This document shows positions 1-8,988 of a DNA stretch of 64,000 nucleotides, piece by piece. The stretch comes from Brachybacterium sp036311905 (GTDB taxonomy: Bacteria; Actinomycetota; Actinomycetes; Actinomycetales; Dermabacteraceae), in contig NZ_JAZDCH010000009.1 in NCBI RefSeq assembly GCF_036311905.1, positions 62,001-126,000 on the forward strand, written 5' to 3'. Made by a program: the position numbers and the translations under genes. Positions within the stretch are counted from its first letter, which is position 1; every line of letters begins with the position of its first letter. The notes beneath the pieces were generated by a model that was given only the letters and a program-made list of their open reading frames with translations, did no database searches and was not told the DNA's origin.

Positions 1-44
1 AAGTGCAGGGTAGCGAGCCAAGCTCAGTCGTAGACGCTGGCAAA

Positions 45-1085
45 ATGAGGATCGCCGCCGTTGCGATAGCCAAGGACGAGGGTCCATACCTCGCGGATTG
101 GGTTCACCACCATCTCTATTTCGGATTCAGCCACATCAATGTCTGGATAAACGGCACTTCCGATTCTTCGCAGCGAATTTTGCAGCAAGTTAACGAGCAC
201 CACCCCTCGGTGAACCACCGTATTGTCGACGACTTGATGGCAGATTCCAGGGCTGGCGCTGGGATGTTTCAACATCTAGCATATGACGGTCTCGCCAGGT
301 GGGCCGAGCGGGAATTAATCAGTCACGTTGCATTCCTGGACATCGATGAATACTGGACTCCCGTGAATTTCAGAACTCCAGTGTCGGAGTTCCTGTCGGA
401 GACTCCGAACGCTGACGTCATTTCTTTTCCCTGGTATATTGACGAGGCGGACGCCGAGCGGCAGCCATTCGACATGACGTTCACGGACACGCAGAAAATC
501 TTCGCCAACCAGCACGTAAAATCTATCGTACGGCGCACGAATCGAGTTCAGAAGTATCTTACCCACACCGCGCTGGTGAGAGACGGGATTAAACTACTGG
601 TTGATACACCACTCGAGATCGTGGATGAGACCGCCCAAGCCCACGGTAGTAAGGTCGGTGATGCACAGCTCACCGACCTAAAGAAGAAGTTCCCCAAGGC
701 TTTCATCTACCATAGGATGCATCGCGCGCAGCTTGAATACGTTGCGACGCTCGCAAAGGGAATGGCGCAGGCTGGTTCCAAGCTTCCGCTGAAGAAGAAC
801 AGGCACGGATTTGTGAACCCGACAGGGAGTGGCCTGGAATTCAGACCCCCTGCGGCTGCCCTTGAGTCATACGCGGCGTCGCGTGCGAGGTTCCACGATG
901 TGGTCGGGGTGAAGGATCTTGTGAGTGAAGCTCGAGCGTTTGCTGCAGGCCGCGCTCGTGAGGTGATTGAGCTGGCAGCGAAGGGCAAGGTCGACAGCAC
1001 TCTTGCCGACCAGGTCCTTCTGGGCGTTGATCGCGACCTGCTCAGTCGTCAAGCGGGGGCGTTGATGCAGGCGTCGAGCGAGTAG
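45..1085 (+). CDS. Glycosyltransferase, GT2_4/GT92-like
   Basis: Predicted cytoplasmic glycosyltransferase of the surface-glycan locus. The N-terminus (RIAAVAIAKDEGPYLADWV) is the usual opening of the GT2_4/DUF23-like (GT92-type) families, and DIDEYW near residue 99 is the expected acidic nucleotide-sugar/metal motif. The frame is open back to a GTG at base 3. ATG 45 falls exactly where this family normally begins, so it is preferred (346 aa). Neither start has a strong Shine-Dalgarno, and the gene could enter from outside the window. The last ~70 residues are Ala/Glu-rich and probably helical. Base composition is less GC-rich than genes beyond 6.4 kb. Sugar and acceptor cannot be told. Confidence 0.75.
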   Translation: MRIAAVAIAKDEGPYLADWVHHHLYFGFSHINVWINGTSDSSQRILQQVNEHHPSVNHRIVDDLMADSRAGAGMFQHLAYDGLARWAERELISHVAFLDIDEYWTPVNFRTPVSEFLSETPNADVISFPWYIDEADAERQPFDMTFTDTQKIFANQHVKSIVRRTNRVQKYLTHTALVRDGIKLLVDTPLEIVDETAQAHGSKVGDAQLTDLKKKFPKAFIYHRMHRAQLEYVATLAKGMAQAGSKLPLKKNRHGFVNPTGSGLEFRPPAAALESYAASRARFHDVVGVKDLVSEARAFAAGRAREVIELAAKGKVDSTLADQVLLGVDRDLLSRQAGALMQASSE

Positions 1086-1177
1086 TATCGGGTTCGGGCG
1101 GACTGAACACCAGGCCGCCGGGGTGTGCGTGTAACCAGCAGGGCCGAGGATCCGGTCGAGTACAGGAGTTGTACCCT

Positions 1178-2959
1178 TTGAGTTCCACAGATGTTCAGAA
1201 TACGCGTGTGCAATTCTCGCGGGGAGATCATGAAGAGCCGGTCTGGCTCCGTGTGGAGGTTGCACTATCGCTCGGGGGCGCAGCGCTGATCGCTGGGTGG
1301 TGTTCTGATCCCGTTGCCCTGCTCGGGGGTGATACTGAGACTAGTCCGAGATCGATATATCGTTCTTCACGGCCGCGTCCAGATGTAGCTGAGCTACTGG
1401 AAGTCGATTCTGATCAAGAGCTTGGCTTCCTACTCGTCTTTGAAAACCAGCATGCGGGCCAATGTGCAGTCACGATTAGTGGCGATACCTCTCACACGGT
1501 TAATTTGGTTCTGGCGGCACACGACGAGGCCGGTACGTGTCTCTCGAAGATTTCCGACTCAGAGCGACTGGTTATCGCGAGTTTATTCGAGCAGCATTCC
1601 CCTGAATGGCAGATACTTGTCCGCGGAACGGCGCCGTCAGCACGTACTGATGGCGACCCCAGGGGACATCTTGACATTGCCATGGGAAGCGAACATTCGT
1701 GTGGATCCGTAGTTTCTGGATGGATCCTCTCGAATCTTCATGGCTCCTGCACCTGGCTGGAGGCAGGAGAATCTAGGATCGTCCGGCTTGACGAAGCGAT
1801 TGAACGGCCTCGGCAGGATGTCCGTGACGCGTTCCCTTTGGAGTCCGCGTCCTCACGCGGGGAGCCCGGGTTTACAGTCTTCCTCCCTGATGTGCACCCT
1901 GGCGCCACCGTACGATTACGCTCCATCGCTGGCGGTAGAGTGATCGATCTCGGAGAGATCGTCGTCGGCAATCTTCCAGATGACCACATTGAATCCGCCC
2001 AGATATTGTTCGGTTTGGCGCCTCCGGTACCACAGAAATTTGCGCGCTTTGCCACGGAGGTCGCCGCGAAGGCACTGGGTGGAATCCTTGCGAATCGGGC
2101 GGAGCGTTGGGCTGACTTTGACGTAGCTGTTCGGGAATACGGGGAGCCCGTCGAGGGAGCTTGCGTATCGGTCATCGTCCCTCTCTATGGGAGGATTGAT
2201 TTCGTTGAACACCAACTGCTTGAGTTCTCTCGCGACCCGTTCTTCCGCGCGAACGTCGACCTCATATACGTTCTGGATGATCCGCGCCTGGTTGATCGAT
2301 TCTTCGAGCAGGCTCCTCTGCTGTATGAAATATATTCAGTACCCTTCAGGGCTGTTTGGGGTAATGCAAACAGAGGCTTCTCGGGTGCAAATAATCTTGG
2401 TGCGTCTATAGCGAAGGCTGAAAAGTTGCTGTTCCTGAACAGCGACGTATTCCCGCAGCATTCTGGATGGCTAGAGTCGCTTCTTGCGGTACTTGAAGAC
2501 GAACGCGTGGGGGCCGTTGCTCCCCGTTTAGTGTTCGCCGATGGATCGATACAACACGCTGGAATGTCCTTCCGTCGACGTGGAGACCTGGAAATTTGGG
2601 TGAATCACCATCCGAATATGGGACTTGACCCGGAGCTCGATCCATCCGGACAGGCGCTCACAGCAATGCCGGCCCTCACGGGAGCATGTTTGGCGATGCG
2701 TGGACGCGATTTTCACGCCGTTGGTGGATGGGATACCGGCTATCTGGTAGGCGACTTCGAGGACTCCGATCTCTGCCTCAAGCTGCGCTCGATGGGAAAG
2801 CTCGTGATGTATCAGCCTCGAGTGCAGCTCACCCATCTGGAGAGGCAATCGTTTGCGCTTCTGGGGGAGTCAGATTTCCGCTTCCGGGTAGTCATTTTTA
2901 ACGCATCGCGCCACCAGTCCCGCTGGCAGTCGCTTCTGGAAGGAGAACCAAGTGTCTGA
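1178..2959 (+). CDS. Glycosyltransferase with novel N-terminal region and C-terminal GT2 domain
   Basis: The C-terminal ~260 residues are a GT-A family 2 transferase: VSVIVPLYGR opens the nucleotide-binding fold at about residue 330, LFLNSDV is the metal-binding position near 420, and GDFEDSDLCLKL is the late acidic loop with the probable base. The first ~320 residues match no family I recognise; they read as beta-rich and may bind the acceptor. A TTG at 1169 is in frame, but AGGAG at 1164-1168 abuts it and is correctly spaced for TTG 1178, giving 593 aa. The stop overlaps the next GTG by 8 bp, so the two are translationally coupled. The composition is the low-GC type of the left edge. Confidence 0.8.
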   Translation: MSSTDVQNTRVQFSRGDHEEPVWLRVEVALSLGGAALIAGWCSDPVALLGGDTETSPRSIYRSSRPRPDVAELLEVDSDQELGFLLVFENQHAGQCAVTISGDTSHTVNLVLAAHDEAGTCLSKISDSERLVIASLFEQHSPEWQILVRGTAPSARTDGDPRGHLDIAMGSEHSCGSVVSGWILSNLHGSCTWLEAGESRIVRLDEAIERPRQDVRDAFPLESASSRGEPGFTVFLPDVHPGATVRLRSIAGGRVIDLGEIVVGNLPDDHIESAQILFGLAPPVPQKFARFATEVAAKALGGILANRAERWADFDVAVREYGEPVEGACVSVIVPLYGRIDFVEHQLLEFSRDPFFRANVDLIYVLDDPRLVDRFFEQAPLLYEIYSVPFRAVWGNANRGFSGANNLGASIAKAEKLLFLNSDVFPQHSGWLESLLAVLEDERVGAVAPRLVFADGSIQHAGMSFRRRGDLEIWVNHHPNMGLDPELDPSGQALTAMPALTGACLAMRGRDFHAVGGWDTGYLVGDFEDSDLCLKLRSMGKLVMYQPRVQLTHLERQSFALLGESDFRFRVVIFNASRHQSRWQSLLEGEPSV

Positions 2960-4229
2960 CATCCGATCAGAGCGAATACTAGTCATGTCCCATGCGCACC
3001 CGGACTTCAGCCTCGGTGGCGGGGAAATTGCGGCATATAACTTGTTCAAGGCATATAGGTCCTCTGAAGGCGTCGAGGACGCGTGGTTCCTGGGCCGCGT
3101 CGACCGAGGGCGTGGGGCCACTGGGATTATCGGTAAACGTCGCGATCGCGAGTACATCTGGGAGCAGGGAATTGCCGACTGGACGATGAAGGCGGCCCAT
3201 CGGGACTCCGTGAGGACCTGGTTCGCGGACCTACTTCGAGCACTCCGCCCCACCATCGTCCACGCGCATCACTATGTACATTTGGGCCTCGACTTCCTAC
3301 GTGTGATAAAGGAGGTGGATCCGGACATCAAGATCTTCCTCACCCTCCATGAGTACGTTGCTATCTGCGCCAACAATGGCCAGATGATTAAGACGAACGG
3401 TCGGCTCTGCTCAAGGGAGTCGCTGGACGAGTGCAGGCTTTGCTTCCCCGAACGCACAGCCGAAGATTTCTGGCTCCGCAAACAGTTCTTCCGCAGGCAC
3501 TTTGAGCTTGTGGACGGATTTATTTCTCCGTCCGAGTTTCTTCGCGGTCGCTACGTCGACTGGGGGATCGATAGCAGCCGGATCGCCGTGATCGAGAATG
3601 GGCAGACTGACCTTCCAGCTCTGCCACCTCGGCGCCTCAAGGACGGAGAGACGCGAAACCGCTTCGGGTACTTCGGCCAGATCAATCCTTACAAGGGACT
3701 GGATGTGGTCCTATCGGCACTCGCGAGCATGTCGGCGGAGGAGCGATCTCAACTGGTTCTTGAGGTTCACGGTGCGAATCTCGAGCTTCAGTCCGGTGAG
3801 TACCAGGAGAAGATCGAGCGACTTCGAAAGCCCCTGATGGACGAGGGTGTCTTGCGTTGGGCTGGTCCTTATCAGCCTAGTGAATTGCGTACGAGGATGT
3901 CAGGAGTCGACTGGGTGATTGTACCCTCGACTTGGTGGGAGAACTCCCCGATGGTTATTCAAGAAGCGTTGACCTCGGGAAGACCTCTCCTCGTCTCTGA
4001 CATCGGAGGGATGGCAGAGAAGGTCAGCGATGGTGTTGTCGGCCATCATGTTCCCAACGGAAACTATCTGGCATGGTCGGAGTCCCTCCTCGAGCACTCG
4101 CGTGATTTGTCCGAGTGGGACGAGATGAGGAGTAATATTGTCAGGCCGGTATCCTATGAGGCGTGCGCTGAGGAGCACCTTCTGCAATTCGCGTCCTGGC
4201 GGCCGGCGTATATCGAAAATAATCATTAG
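2952..4229 (+). CDS. Glycosyltransferase family 4 (GT-B)
   Basis: Retaining GT-B transferase expected to extend the lipid-linked glycan. The N-terminal Rossmann half has a Gly-rich donor/acceptor loop (HPDFSLGGGEIAAYNLF) and HAHHYVHLGLD; the C-terminal half starts at GYFGQINPYKGLDVV (about residue 238). The diagnostic E-x7-E region is ENSPMVIQEALTSGRP near residue 330, followed by VSDIGGMAE. At 425 aa the length is normal for the family. The GTG start lies inside the end of the preceding gene behind an AAGGAG at about 2940, so both are probably made from one mRNA. About 100 bp separate it from the next gene, with no clear terminator. Confidence 0.85.
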   Translation: MSDIRSERILVMSHAHPDFSLGGGEIAAYNLFKAYRSSEGVEDAWFLGRVDRGRGATGIIGKRRDREYIWEQGIADWTMKAAHRDSVRTWFADLLRALRPTIVHAHHYVHLGLDFLRVIKEVDPDIKIFLTLHEYVAICANNGQMIKTNGRLCSRESLDECRLCFPERTAEDFWLRKQFFRRHFELVDGFISPSEFLRGRYVDWGIDSSRIAVIENGQTDLPALPPRRLKDGETRNRFGYFGQINPYKGLDVVLSALASMSAEERSQLVLEVHGANLELQSGEYQEKIERLRKPLMDEGVLRWAGPYQPSELRTRMSGVDWVIVPSTWWENSPMVIQEALTSGRPLLVSDIGGMAEKVSDGVVGHHVPNGNYLAWSESLLEHSRDLSEWDEMRSNIVRPVSYEACAEEHLLQFASWRPAYIENNH

Positions 4230-4329
4230 ATATTCTGGCTAACGCGTGCACCCGGTGTATTCATGGCAATCCTCGGGCGAGTAATTGGTTCGAGGATCGC
4301 TGGTTGCTACGAGCTGATGGAGTGTTGAC

Positions 4330-7300
4330 TTGGCTGAAAATCGAGACACAGCCTTGCTTTCGGAGTGGGTAGCGGCATCAAGTCTGTTTGAGCGACATTG
4401 GTACATGGCGCAGTGCGGCATTTATTTCCATAACACTGCGATCGCTATTGAACACTTCCTGGCGGAAGGTATGGGTCGAGGGCACTCGCCTCATCCACTT
4501 GTTGACTTATCGGTCTGGCCAGAGCATCTGCGTAAGGCTTGGCGGGAGGGCGACTTTGCCGGCGTGATGCGCTGGTTCGCGCGTCCTAAGCTAGAGCAGC
4601 CGCCAATGGGACCTCTTGTAGAGGCTAGATTCTTCGATGTACCTGATGTTCTTTTCCGGGATCACGCGGGTGGCCTTCTCGGGTACGTGCTGGAAACGGC
4701 TTCCGATGAATATGAGATTCCTACGAGGTACGGCCCGGTCAATCTTGGAGTCCTGCGCGGGTCATGGCGCGAGCTGTACCGCCGCGTGAAGGCCCACAAC
4801 AAGCTGATTGGTCCCCGGAGCAAGGGCGCCTGGGATGCCCTTGAAGAGGAAAGATGGCGCGGTGCACTGCAGAATGTGGTGCCTGGAGGCGAGGCTCCAC
4901 TGGTGAGTGTCGTAATGCCCACCTGGAACCGGTCAGGAACAGTCGCTGGTGCGGTGCGTTCTATCCAGGCTCAGGGCCACCCGAATTGGGAATTGCTCGT
5001 TGCAGATGACGGGTCGTCGGACTCCACCAGGTCGGTGATCCGTGCGTTGGCCATGGGTGATTCACGTATTCGCCTACTGGAACTACCTCATGCGGGTGTT
5101 AGTGCCGCGCGTAATGCGGGCCTCGATGCGGCGCGCGGTGAGTATGTCGCTTTCCTGGACTCTGACAACGCATGGCAGCCAGACTTTCTCGAGCTCATGG
5201 TGCAAGGGTTGGAATCCTCGGGTGCCTCTGCTGGCTACGCTGGTCTGCAGCTTCATGATGGCGGGAAGACGACCTATCGAGCATTCGCAGGCGGGCTCGA
5301 TCATCTGATGGTCATCAACCATGTTGATCTGAATATCCTGATGGTTCGCCGCGAGCTTGCTGTCGAAGTGCGCTTCGATGAGGGCCTTCGGCGCTGGGTC
5401 GACCATGACTTCGCTATTCGAGTCGCCAAGAGAACTGAACTGGTGCTGTTCCCGTTCATCGGGTGCATCTACGATGATGATCGAGAATCGGCCAGCAGGA
5501 TCACCACGACAGAGTCAGATGCCTGGCAGTGGGCTGTCCTGGGTAAGAACATCGTTGAATGGCAGGATTCGGGTTGCTCGTCACTGGTTCCTGGTCGCGT
5601 GAGCGTAGTGATTCCGATCTATCAGGACTGGAAGCTGACCCTCCGTGCGACGCAAGCCGTGCTCGAGCACTCCGGAGATGTTGACGTCGAAGTTCTTCTG
5701 ATTGACAACGGGTCGGCGATTCAGCATGGCGCAGTTCTCGTTCAGTTCTTCGCCGGCGAGCCGCGCGTGAAGTATCAGCGACTCCCTCGAAACATGAACT
5801 TCGCGATCGGCTCGAACGTCGGTGCCGCGGCGGGTACTGGGGAGTACGTCTGCTTCCTCAACAACGATACCGAGGTGCGGGATGGCTGGCTCACGCCACT
5901 GCTCGAGCGTCTGCACGATCCTGAGGTGCGGGGCGTTCAGCCACTGCTGCAGTATGACGATGACTCGATCCAGACCGCCGGCACCGTCTTCCTCGCTCCG
6001 CGCACGCCACCTAGTCACTTTCTCTCGGGGCTTCCTCCTGAGGACGCTGCCGATGTAGGAGGATTCAGGTTCAATTCAGTTACCGCGGCCTGCCTGTTGA
6101 TGCGACGCGCGGAGGTTGCAGATCTTGAAGGATTCGATCCGATCTTCGTCAACGGCATGGAGGACATTGACCTCTGCCTGCGTGCGATTGAGCGCTTCGG
6201 AGGGTACTTCGCCGTTGAGCCGCGGTCCCGGGTGACTCACCACGAGTCCAAGACACCGGGGCGGGGGAAGAAGATTCCGGAGAACCGCAAATTTCTCATG
6301 GAACGTTGGGCGGGGAAGCTCCCCGCCGTCGACTCGGCGAAGTACTCCGAGGTGGGCTTCAAGGTCGAGGGTGTTGGCGGTGACAAGCTATGGCTCGCGC
6401 AGCCCCGGCCGATCGTCGTGCGTGATCGCTCGGCGGGCCAGGATCGCTGGGGGCTGCGGATCTCGTCGATCGGCGGTTCCCGCGGCGATCGCTGGGGAGA
6501 CACTTTCTACGCGACGTCCCTCGCCAGCGCTCTTGAGCGCAAGGGCAAGAAGGCCCTCTCGTACCGCCATGGCGCCAACACCGAGACCGAGCGCTCCTAC
6601 GACGATGTGAATCTCGTGATCCGCGGGCTCGACAAGGTCTATCCGATCCCTGACCAAGTGAACGTCCTGTGGGTCATCAGCCATCCCGAGGACGTCACGG
6701 TCGAGGAGATCCGAGCCTTCGACCTCGTCTACGCGTCATCGGATCCGTGGGCCCGGCAGATGAGTGAGAAGGCCGGGGTCGAGGTGCGAGTGCTGCACCA
6801 GGCCACTGACTCCGCGATCTTCCACCCGGCGACCGAAGGTGAGGTGCTGGATCACCGTCCGGTCACCTTCGTGGGCGCTCATTTCCCGCAGCGAGTGCGT
6901 CAGGTGGTCGCCGACGCCTTGACCTCCGGTGTCGACATGCGCGTAATCGGGCATGGGTGGCGCAATCTACCGCCGTCCATCCATGAGGCTGAGAGGGTCG
7001 CCAACCGCGATCTCGGCGACGTCTATCGGGGCGCTTCGCATGTCCTCGCCGATCACTGGCCGGACATGGCAGAGATGGGCTTCATCCAGAACCGCATCTT
7101 CGATGCCGTCGCCTGCGGCACGCCCGTGATCACCGACCGTGTGGAGGGGATCGACGAGGTCTTCGGATCGCTCGTCCAGGTGTATGAGGACGTCGACCAT
7201 CTGCGATTCCTTGCCTCCGACGGGGGAGCTGCAACGTTCGGCTCCGTCGAGGAGCGACGGGCTCAGGCAGAAGAGGTGCTCCGACTGCACTCCTTCGACG

Positions 7301-7362
7301 CACGCGCGGAGACCCTGATCGCAGATGTCGCGGAGCGGCGTAGGGAACTCTTCGGTCAGTGA
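4330..7362 (+). CDS. Three-domain glycosyltransferase: GT2-GT2-CgeB-like GT
   Basis: A 1010-residue fusion. Residues 1-190 are unassigned. The first GT2 domain begins at VSVVMPTWNRSGTV (~192) with FLDSDN near 272. The second begins at VSVVIPIYQDWKL (~423) with FLNNDTEV near 506 and EDIDLCLR near 611. From ~700 a GT-B-like domain of the CgeB/PF13524 type follows, with VYASSDPWARQM and GTPVITDRVEGIDEVFG (~929). Such proteins usually add several residues of a repeat unit. The TTG start has TGGAG 7 nt upstream. Third-position GC rises clearly between about 6230 and 6430, at the junction with the third domain, which suggests the N-terminal part was exchanged by recombination. Confidence 0.85.
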   Translation: MAENRDTALLSEWVAASSLFERHWYMAQCGIYFHNTAIAIEHFLAEGMGRGHSPHPLVDLSVWPEHLRKAWREGDFAGVMRWFARPKLEQPPMGPLVEARFFDVPDVLFRDHAGGLLGYVLETASDEYEIPTRYGPVNLGVLRGSWRELYRRVKAHNKLIGPRSKGAWDALEEERWRGALQNVVPGGEAPLVSVVMPTWNRSGTVAGAVRSIQAQGHPNWELLVADDGSSDSTRSVIRALAMGDSRIRLLELPHAGVSAARNAGLDAARGEYVAFLDSDNAWQPDFLELMVQGLESSGASAGYAGLQLHDGGKTTYRAFAGGLDHLMVINHVDLNILMVRRELAVEVRFDEGLRRWVDHDFAIRVAKRTELVLFPFIGCIYDDDRESASRITTTESDAWQWAVLGKNIVEWQDSGCSSLVPGRVSVVIPIYQDWKLTLRATQAVLEHSGDVDVEVLLIDNGSAIQHGAVLVQFFAGEPRVKYQRLPRNMNFAIGSNVGAAAGTGEYVCFLNNDTEVRDGWLTPLLERLHDPEVRGVQPLLQYDDDSIQTAGTVFLAPRTPPSHFLSGLPPEDAADVGGFRFNSVTAACLLMRRAEVADLEGFDPIFVNGMEDIDLCLRAIERFGGYFAVEPRSRVTHHESKTPGRGKKIPENRKFLMERWAGKLPAVDSAKYSEVGFKVEGVGGDKLWLAQPRPIVVRDRSAGQDRWGLRISSIGGSRGDRWGDTFYATSLASALERKGKKALSYRHGANTETERSYDDVNLVIRGLDKVYPIPDQVNVLWVISHPEDVTVEEIRAFDLVYASSDPWARQMSEKAGVEVRVLHQATDSAIFHPATEGEVLDHRPVTFVGAHFPQRVRQVVADALTSGVDMRVIGHGWRNLPPSIHEAERVANRDLGDVYRGASHVLADHWPDMAEMGFIQNRIFDAVACGTPVITDRVEGIDEVFGSLVQVYEDVDHLRFLASDGGAATFGSVEERRAQAEEVLRLHSFDARAETLIADVAERRRELFGQ

Positions 7363-7372
7363 TGTACGGCTG

Positions 7373-7415
7373 ATCCTGGTGGGGCTGCGGTGCCAGCCGC
7401 AGTGCCCACCAGGAT
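7373..7415. terminator. Bidirectional hairpin terminator
   Basis: ATCCTGGTGGG...CTGCGG pairs with CCGCAG...CCCACCAGGAT around a short TGCCAG loop, about 17 bp of stem. It lies in the 60-bp gap between the convergent ends of the three-domain glycosyltransferase and the SGNH-like gene. There is no long T-run on either side, as is common in high-GC hosts. Confidence 0.7.
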
Positions 7416-7422
7416 GGGTTGA

Positions 7423-8178
7423 CTACTCCGGGAGCCTCGCGAGGCCCAGAGCGCGCATGAGGTTCCGCCAGTGGATTGCGCGCACCTCCACAGAGTCCAC
7501 GAAATGATGGTCCATCGCGTTCGGGATAAATCGGGGATCGACGAAGCCACTGGAATCGGTGACGTCATCGTTCACATCGAAGTAAATGAGTCCCGCTGAG
7601 GTGGCTGACGCCTCTAGGAGCCGGTTGAACTGGAGAGTCAGCGCATGACGCTCCGCGTCGGACTCATGTCCGTTGCGGATCAGCTCGAGAATCCTCTGGC
7701 GATCTGCCTGATCGATGTCGGAAACTCGCTCGGTGACGACATTGCCGATGTCCGCAACGGTCTTGCGGGTGTCGTAGATCAGTACAGGCGCGTTCGCGCC
7801 TTTGACGGCGAATGTGACGTCGGGATGTGCCGCAGCAAGATCTGAAGCGACGGCGACGTACGCCTCCACGACGCGCTCAAGGTAGGCGAGGGGGTTCACC
7901 TTGTCGCCCTTGACGTACCGTCGATATGGCGTACCGAGCTCGACATCGACCTGACCGAGGTTCAGGACACAGACGTCGGCGTCGCTCGAGGACAGCCATC
8001 CCTTGAGGGATTCCACGAACTGCAGCGTCGAGTTCATGCGTCCCACGCCCGCGACGGTCGCACCATTCACCGGGTGGACCTCGACACGAACATCCCGGAC
8101 CCTCGGATAGATCACGCGGACGGCGGGGGTGATGCCGAAAAACTTCGTGTGGGAGTCGCCGGCGGCGAGTACTTTCAT
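7423..8178 (-). CDS. SGNH-hydrolase-like protein
   Basis: 251-residue protein with the SGNH (GDSL) plan. Block I is AAGDSHTKF at residues 5-13 with the candidate nucleophile Ser in GDS. An NLGQVD sequence near residue 72 is at the usual position of the block III Asn, and DHHFVDS near the C-terminus supplies the Asp/His pair. It has no signal peptide, so it would act in the cytoplasm, perhaps adding or removing O-acyl groups on sugar intermediates. The ATG is preceded by GAGAGAG, and a TACAGT hexamer (- strand) about 8213-8218 is a plausible -10. It is followed by a hairpin terminator. The family is broad, so an esterase, acyltransferase or non-catalytic role all remain possible. Confidence 0.7.
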   Translation of the reverse strand: MKVLAAGDSHTKFFGITPAVRVIYPRVRDVRVEVHPVNGATVAGVGRMNSTLQFVESLKGWLSSSDADVCVLNLGQVDVELGTPYRRYVKGDKVNPLAYLERVVEAYVAVASDLAAAHPDVTFAVKGANAPVLIYDTRKTVADIGNVVTERVSDIDQADRQRILELIRNGHESDAERHALTLQFNRLLEASATSAGLIYFDVNDDVTDSSGFVDPRFIPNAMDHHFVDSVEVRAIHWRNLMRALGLARLPE

Positions 8179-8227
8179 GGGGACGCTCTCTCAGGTCGGG
8201 AATCGAGCCTCGACTGTAGAATAGCGT

Positions 8228-8905
8228 TCAGAGTGCCCCGTGATCAGGAGAAGCGGAGCCGCGAGCCAACTCTCGAAGCACCCGCGCCGGAACACCACCC
8301 ACCAGTGTGTTCGCCGGCACGTCGCGGGTCACCACGGCGCCCGCGGCGATGACCGCGCCTTCTCCGACCGTCACTCCTCCGAGGATGGTCACGCCAGCGC
8401 CGATCCACGCGCCAGCGCCGATCACGATCGGTCGGGTAACGCCGGGGCCAGCGCGGTGCTCCTCCGGCCCGATCTCATGGGAATCGGTGATGAGGCGGAC
8501 ATACGGCCCGACCGAAACTCCGTCGTGGATCGTCACCTGCGCGCGTATGTAGACGTCGCGGTTGAGGAAGACCTTGTTGCCGATCGTGGTGGGCCCCAGG
8601 ATCTCGGCGCCACGGAGGATGCGGGTGTTCGAGCCGACGGAGATCGGGGTGCGCTCCGTCGCGGACATCGTCACCCCGCGGCCGATCCGAGACCCCTCGC
8701 CGACCGTGACGTGGTCCGGTCGGCGGAAGGGAGGGCGACCGGCGTCATCGGATTGCTCCAGGTGGTGGCGGAGGTAGCGCACCTCTCGCTCGAGCGAGAG
8801 GACCCGCCTCTCCAAGTCCTCGGCTCTGTCTCCCAAGCCGACCGGTACGTCGTGCCCGTCCGGACTCTGGCTGAGCTGCTCCGCTCCCACTGCACGTGCT
8901 CCCAT
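8228..8905 (-). CDS. Left-handed beta-helix O-acyltransferase
   Basis: Hexapeptide-repeat (LbetaH) acyltransferase of 225 aa, probably using acetyl-CoA to O-acetylate a sugar. Residues ~28-55 (LERRVLSLEREVRYLRHHL) look like a short coiled coil, fitting the trimer these enzymes form. Residues ~75-220 contain repeated [I/V]G-x4 units, including VIGAGAWIGAGVTILGG. The loop DSHEIG carries the conserved catalytic His of the maltose/galactoside acetyltransferase type, and the ending GGVPARVLREL is typical of the group. ATG 8905 has GAGGAG only 2 nt away; GTG 8890 is an alternative start. It sits between ugd and an SGNH-like gene on the same strand. Confidence 0.8.
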   Translation of the reverse strand: MGARAVGAEQLSQSPDGHDVPVGLGDRAEDLERRVLSLEREVRYLRHHLEQSDDAGRPPFRRPDHVTVGEGSRIGRGVTMSATERTPISVGSNTRILRGAEILGPTTIGNKVFLNRDVYIRAQVTIHDGVSVGPYVRLITDSHEIGPEEHRAGPGVTRPIVIGAGAWIGAGVTILGGVTVGEGAVIAAGAVVTRDVPANTLVGGVPARVLRELARGSASPDHGAL

Positions 8906-8988
8906 CTCTCCTCGTAGCCTGGGGCGATGCAGGCTAATGGCCGTTCGGAGAGCCTAACGCGCAACGGGAGCAGAAGTCGCTGGCAGGG

